Assembly (NCBI RefSeq): GCF_027942865.1
Contig: NC_134510.1
Location: 31,080,163-31,144,162 of the forward strand
Direction: 5' to 3'
Length of the DNA: 64,000 nucleotides
Source of the DNA: Odontesthes bonariensis
Lineage: Eukaryota > Chordata > Actinopteri > Atheriniformes > Atherinopsidae
In this document: positions 59,627 through 64,000 of the stretch, one piece after another
How the letters are laid out: each line of letters starts with the position of its first letter
Position numbering within the stretch: the first letter of the stretch is position 1
Notes under the pieces: generated by a model
Seen by the model: the letters and a program-made list of their open reading frames with translations, nothing else
Told to the model about the DNA's origin: nothing
The model's database searches: none
Position numbers and translations under genes: made by a program

Positions 59627-62600
59627 TCAGTGACAATACTGATCAATAACATCGTACTCAGACGATGAATGTCTTTTTTGCACTGACACGTAAGTTCTGT
59701 CTTCTTCATTTGGTTTCACCTCTTTTCTTTCGCTTCTTTGAAAAGAAGAAACAGCAAACTATTATATGTGTCCAGAGCATTAAAGGAAACTTCAAAACAT
59801 AAATTACAAGAAAAGTAGCGTACCTGAGGCACCCTATGTAGATTATGAGGAGGACGTTCACCATGAGAGATATACCAGCGACAGCCCAGGGAAGAACTCT
59901 ACTGTCAGGTTCATGATGTTGCACAAGCTTTACTGTAAGAATGAGAAAAGAAGCTTCATGTATATTTAGATGCTATATGGGCACTATAACAAGCTAATCA
60001 AGGCCACAAAGAAATTGTATAAGACTCAGATTGAGAGGATTTATGTGCCATGTTGAATGGATGCTTAAGGTAAATGGGGAATATAAACAAGGTTCCAAAA
60101 CAACAAGCACTGAGTGCATGTCATGTTCCATTCGGTGCAGCTTTTAGATATACTAACTCCTTTGTTCTTTGATTCAGTGATGTAGAGGGTTTTCAATTTA
60201 CTCACCCAGCTTCATTTCTGAGTATTCAAAAACCAGTGCTATCATTGTTAGTTTGAGTGATAGTGCTGTTGGTTGTGGGGTGTGACATTATCATAATGAA
60301 AGAGCGCTCAGTGTGGTTCTTCAACAATGGCTATTTGATTGTAAAGAAAACCTCTAACCAATACACGAAAGTCAGGACACCTGACTGAACCACACATCCA
60401 GAGCTGCTTCAAAATAGAAAGTGGAATAATGATATCACAGCAAACCTGGCAAATGTACAATCATCAGCACAAACTTAGAGCGTGGGATAGAAAACTTCTC
60501 TTTTCCATACATTCAACTTACAGGTTAAAGTTAAATCTGTTGGTGAGGTCAGGTGTTTCGTTGTACATATGTACTGTCCTGAAGGATCTGCCATCACATC
60601 AGGGCTGATAAGGGTTAAATATCTTCTATCATTGTGCAGGTGTGTGTTTAATCTGAGTTCAGTCCTCATTATAAGTGGTGGAGGGAAACTGTCAGTGCTG
60701 CAGGTCAGATTCAGAACGGATTCTTTGACAGTCATGTTAGGTTCCCTTTTATCTGCGAAACACATTTTATTAGAAACTTGAAATAGTAAAGGTAAACATG
60801 CAGAAAAAGTTTAGACATTTTAAAGAATTTAGGGAAAACCCCTAAGGTAACTGAATCCTTACACTAACATGATTTTAAACCCAGAGGTATTAAAAACTCT
60901 TTACAATAGAACAGTTCAGAATGCCTAAAGGGTGTTAACATAAATTGCACGATACTTTACCAGATACTACTGGCACACAGATATAAGGAGGTCAGTAGTA
61001 TAGCTTCAGGGGAATTATTGAAGAATTACTCTGAATTTAGGTTTCTAAATAAAAGAGAACACGATTTTCTGCAATATGCAGACATATGATACGTACAGTG
61101 TGTGCTATACGTAAGCCAGCTTAATGCATGTGTATACTAAGAACTTTAAAATCCGTTTTCTATAAATCGTCATGTAGTCAAAAACATTTCACAGAAATTA
61201 ATCCAACATCAGGGTTCGCAGGGGGGCAGGAGCATATCCCAGCTGTCATTGTGAGATGTTTAGAGAAACATCAAGCAGATGTTTTAGACAGAAAATTACT
61301 CACAGTTCACGTTCAGAGTCACAGTCTCCTCTGTAGTTCTGCCACCTACAAAGTTAATCTTACAGGTAACATTGGTGTTGTGGTGTTCAGCTGAAGGGTT
61401 AAAGGTCAGAGATGAGCTGTGGCTGTGTGTGACAGCAGTCAGATTATTAGTCTCAGCAGTGATGTTTCCTGCGATGTGAGAGTCCTTCTCTCCTGCTCCC
61501 CTCCACATCCAGGAGATTTTAGGACGAGACCCAGAGCAGGAACCAGGAGCAGTGCAGGTTAGTGTGGTCTGTTGTCCCTCTGTCAGTGGAGGAATCGTCA
61601 CAATGGGCTTCTGATTTCGTCCTGATGTAAAAACAATGCACTGGTAGAATCATAAAAATTCTGAAGGTTGTATTCACCTAAATCTGAGATGAAATCAGAT
61701 ATTTTCTTAAAGCTGCAGTCTGCAGGATTTGTTGTTGTCATACGTAAAGTCCTAATTTTTGGCATTTTAAGGGTTTACATGATCTATCAGAACGCTTGAA
61801 GTTGAAAACGGTGACCTCCGTAGTCGCAAAATGCAAGAAATGCTTATTTTTTTAACCGAAAAATAAAAAGTTATTCAACTTCCTGTCCCGCCCCATCAAA
61901 ACACATGAGAACTCGTGCACGTCTACGTGCACGCCAGATTCGCGTACACGACTCCTCATTCATCAACTCACCTGTCATTTGCGATCATGGAAGACACAGT
62001 AAGTAGACTAGCCCGTAATGAAGTTCAATAGTCCAGATAAATAAGCGTGGGGACGAGCCTACCTTGTATCGCGCGTGCACAATCGGTGATTGAAAGGCAG
62101 CAGAGCTCAGCTTGTAACCTGATTGGTTACATTTTACCAGTCCGGTCTGCAATTTTGTAAACAAACCTGCTGGCTTTGGAGGGACCTAGCGGGACATATA
62201 GGGGACCTAGAGAACTCATTTTTTTTTGTATTGGGGTATTTAATGTACTACTTTTAGAATCCCCGGACAGTTCCAGGCATTATGCTTGAAAAAGAGTTGC
62301 AGACTGCAGCTTTAAACATGGCAGTTTTATCAAGATGGGATGCAGTTCCCACCAGCTGCCCATAGAGGTCAGCAAGTGCATGTAGTAACTTTGTGTCATT
62401 AAGACTCAAATCATTTCAGTGTACAACAGTGAAGAGCTTTACTTGATAGTACTTATGGCATTGTTATAGGTTTTCCTACCTTTAATGGAGATAGTTGTTA
62501 TTGGAGTGAATGTAAATCCATCTGTCTTTCCATTCAAGAGACCATTAACTCTGAGGTGGTATGATCCTGAATCAGACTCCTTGAGATCATTGATCACGAT

Positions 62601-63582
62601 GCTGCAGTTCTTCTGACTCACATCTGGCTCCAAAAGTGACACTCGTCCTTTGAACCCAGAGTGAACTCTTTCTCTGTTCTCGTAGGTGTGAAATATAATG
62701 TCAGAGTCACGGCATGTTTGTTTCAAAGGGTCGCATTTATACCAGACAATATGTTCAGGTGTAAAACTATCAGCAGTAGTGAAGGAGCACGGTACAATGA
62801 TGCAGAGTCCAGCCTCTGCTGTTATTTTTCCCTCACTGAGAGTGATACAGAATCCATGTTGACAGTGTTGTTTTCCCCACACTGAGGCACCTGTTAATGA
62901 AAAGAAACAAAACTGACTGGCAGCATTTAGTTTTTAAAGTGCAATTACCACTTCTGTCTAAGAAAAGCTGACCATCTAAGTTTGATTTTTACATACTTCT
63001 TAACTCTGTTATAATATAAAGACTTGTTTAGGGTGTCCAATTTACGAAATATGTTTTAACCTTATTAACATGTCTATAAGATGGTTTTTATCATGAGCAA
63101 CATCAGCCATTAATACTATGGCTGAGGCTGTTTTGTGTAGACATTTCTCGGGAACCAATCCTGACTATTTGGTGAGTGGGGCATTACAGTAAAAGTCTAG
63201 GTACCTTGAAGAGCCTATTAAATTAGAATCTAGCAAGCTATGGGGAAAAGTTCACACCAGATAGGTGAAGAAGAAAGTAGAATCAAAGTCAAGTGAGAAG
63301 CCAAGGCTCTCGGTCAGCAAAGCCAGCGACAAGAGCCCAGATGTGGTCAAGATGCAAGCTGACTTAAATTCTCTCATGAGAGATTTTTTGAGACAAAAAC
63401 TTTAAAACATACAATTTTGAGGAGTGAAAATGCTATTAATCTTGAATCACTACTAAACAAATTGCAATATCATTATATCATTTTAGCTGCATTACAAGTT
63501 TATGAAGGAGAAGAGTCATACCTGTGGCAACACTGCCGTGCCTCACAGAGTACAGTAGTGTTACCCAGATGAGCGCATACAT
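59627..63582 (-). CDS. Gene H: Siglec-like receptor, V + two C2-type domains, short ITIM tail
   Basis: Exons are 63582-63522 (leader MYALIWVTLLYSVRHGSVAT), 62890-62480 (V), 61621-61304 (second domain), 60752-60522 (C2), 59932-59824 (membrane segment VLPWAVAGISLMVNVLLIIY) and 59735-59627 (tail). The model is 412 residues and closes in frame. The V domain keeps Siglec-type cysteines and the F-strand Arg in YHLRVNG. The C2 domain is shorter than its relatives, and its core Trp is replaced by Arg (LIMRTELRL; LMWTKLNSC in G), so the fold may be weakened. The tail has RTYVSV and SEYDVI, the latter a consensus ITIM. A decayed membrane-proximal exon lies in the intron before the membrane exon. Confidence 0.85.
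60206..60415 (-). pseudogene. Relic membrane-proximal Ig exon in gene H intron
   Basis: It aligns by eye with the membrane-proximal exons of D and F. CATCCAGAGCTGCTTCAAAA corresponds to their Cys-containing start, and CAACAATGGCTATTTGATTG corresponds to CAGCAGTGGCCATTTGATGG. Several in-frame stops mean it is not translated. Confidence 0.65.
61203..61255 (-). repeat. SINE fragment
   Basis: The text GGAGCATATCCCAGCTGTCA matches the body of the ATGG-tailed SINE family at 35806-36134. Confidence 0.6.
61707..62315. mobile_element. TTAA-flanked MITE in gene H intron
   Basis: The inverted ends AGCTGCAGTCTGCA and TGCAGACTGCAGCT are each bordered by TTAA (61707-61710 and 62312-62315). The interior has no transposase. 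The TTAA duplication suggests piggyBac or Kolobok type. Confidence 0.85.
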
Positions 63583-64000
63583 CCTGAATAGATGCAAGCT
63601 TGATCTTTCCCTCCACGAGACAAACATCAGAACAGCAGATGAGAGCAAATTCCCTGGTTTGATTATTCAAACAATCATTCCATTCCCGAGGACAAAATCT
63701 TCCTTCTACCACAACATCAAGCGAATACTGTGGAAGTAAATCAATATCATATCCACACCATATACTGTTTGTTCTGACTGAGGTCAGGTAAACAACAGAA
63801 GATATCTGTGTAAGATGCAGGCATGAATGAACTGAGTAAAGGGTGTTTTTGGTCACATACACACAAATGCTATCAACAGACATGATAAAAAAAAAGGTTC
63901 CAACAATTTACTGTCTTTGGGAATTTTCAGATGCTGCTGTGTGACACATCTCTGTTTATGTTACTTATAAAGTTTCCTCTAAAAGGCTGCCAGGACGAGT
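63583..64000 (-). other. Upstream region of gene H
   Basis: ACGAGACAAACATCAGAACAG near 63620 resembles the block just upstream of the leaders of F and G, but the 13-mer ACAGGATRYTGCA was not found within the window. No exon is visible. Confidence 0.4.

Noticed and set aside
1-64000. Search for retroviral, LTR or Polinton elements
   Set aside because: No LTR pairs, gag-pol-env or capsid-like frames were recognised. The retroelement pieces seen are LINE and SINE fragments.

Overview
The window looks like nuclear DNA of a ray-finned (teleost) fish. It has intron-split immunoglobulin-superfamily genes, GT-AG introns, tRNA-derived SINEs, TTAA-flanked MITEs and LINE tails of the kind common in fish, and no bacterial features. 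I could not fix the species from sequence alone.

It is a cluster of sialic-acid-binding Ig-like lectin (Siglec/CD22/MAG-like) receptor genes with one immunity-related GTPase-like gene inside it. I use local letters. Gene A (+, 192-6005) is 5'-partial. Gene B (-, 15055-6859) converges on A and is a complete 8-Ig CD22-like receptor with a multi-tyrosine tail. A single-coding-exon IRG quasi-GTPase (-, 17632-16493) follows. Then come gene D (-, 28281-21851; the V domain is missing and the leader is split from the body by a LINE and nested DNA transposons), gene E (-, 34283-30864; a short one-V receptor), gene F (-, 45612-37469; seven Ig domains including four near-identical ones), F' (-, 49964-48888; a truncated duplicate of the 5' part of F), gene G (-, 56538-53816; two V domains) and gene H (-, 63582-59627; three Ig domains).

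Almost every ectodomain exon begins and ends in phase 1, so domains can be added or dropped without frame change, and the cluster shows many stages of this. There are a tandem V duplication (G), a four-copy C2 array (F), decayed domain exons left in introns (E, F, H), a fossil V exon between G and H, and a 4.3-kb tandem duplication whose edge cuts a V exon. Exon models were built by hand from splice sites and reading phase. The complete models D, E, F, G, H and B all sum to whole codons.

Three tail types occur. D, E and F carry long acidic tails with several ITIM/ITSM tyrosines; A has a related tail that has lost its first tyrosine. B has a CD22-like tail spread over six exons. G and H have a short two-tyrosine tail. 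The likely common job is sialoglycan recognition at the leukocyte surface coupled to SHP-type inhibitory signalling. This is inferred from family knowledge and the visible motifs and is not shown directly.
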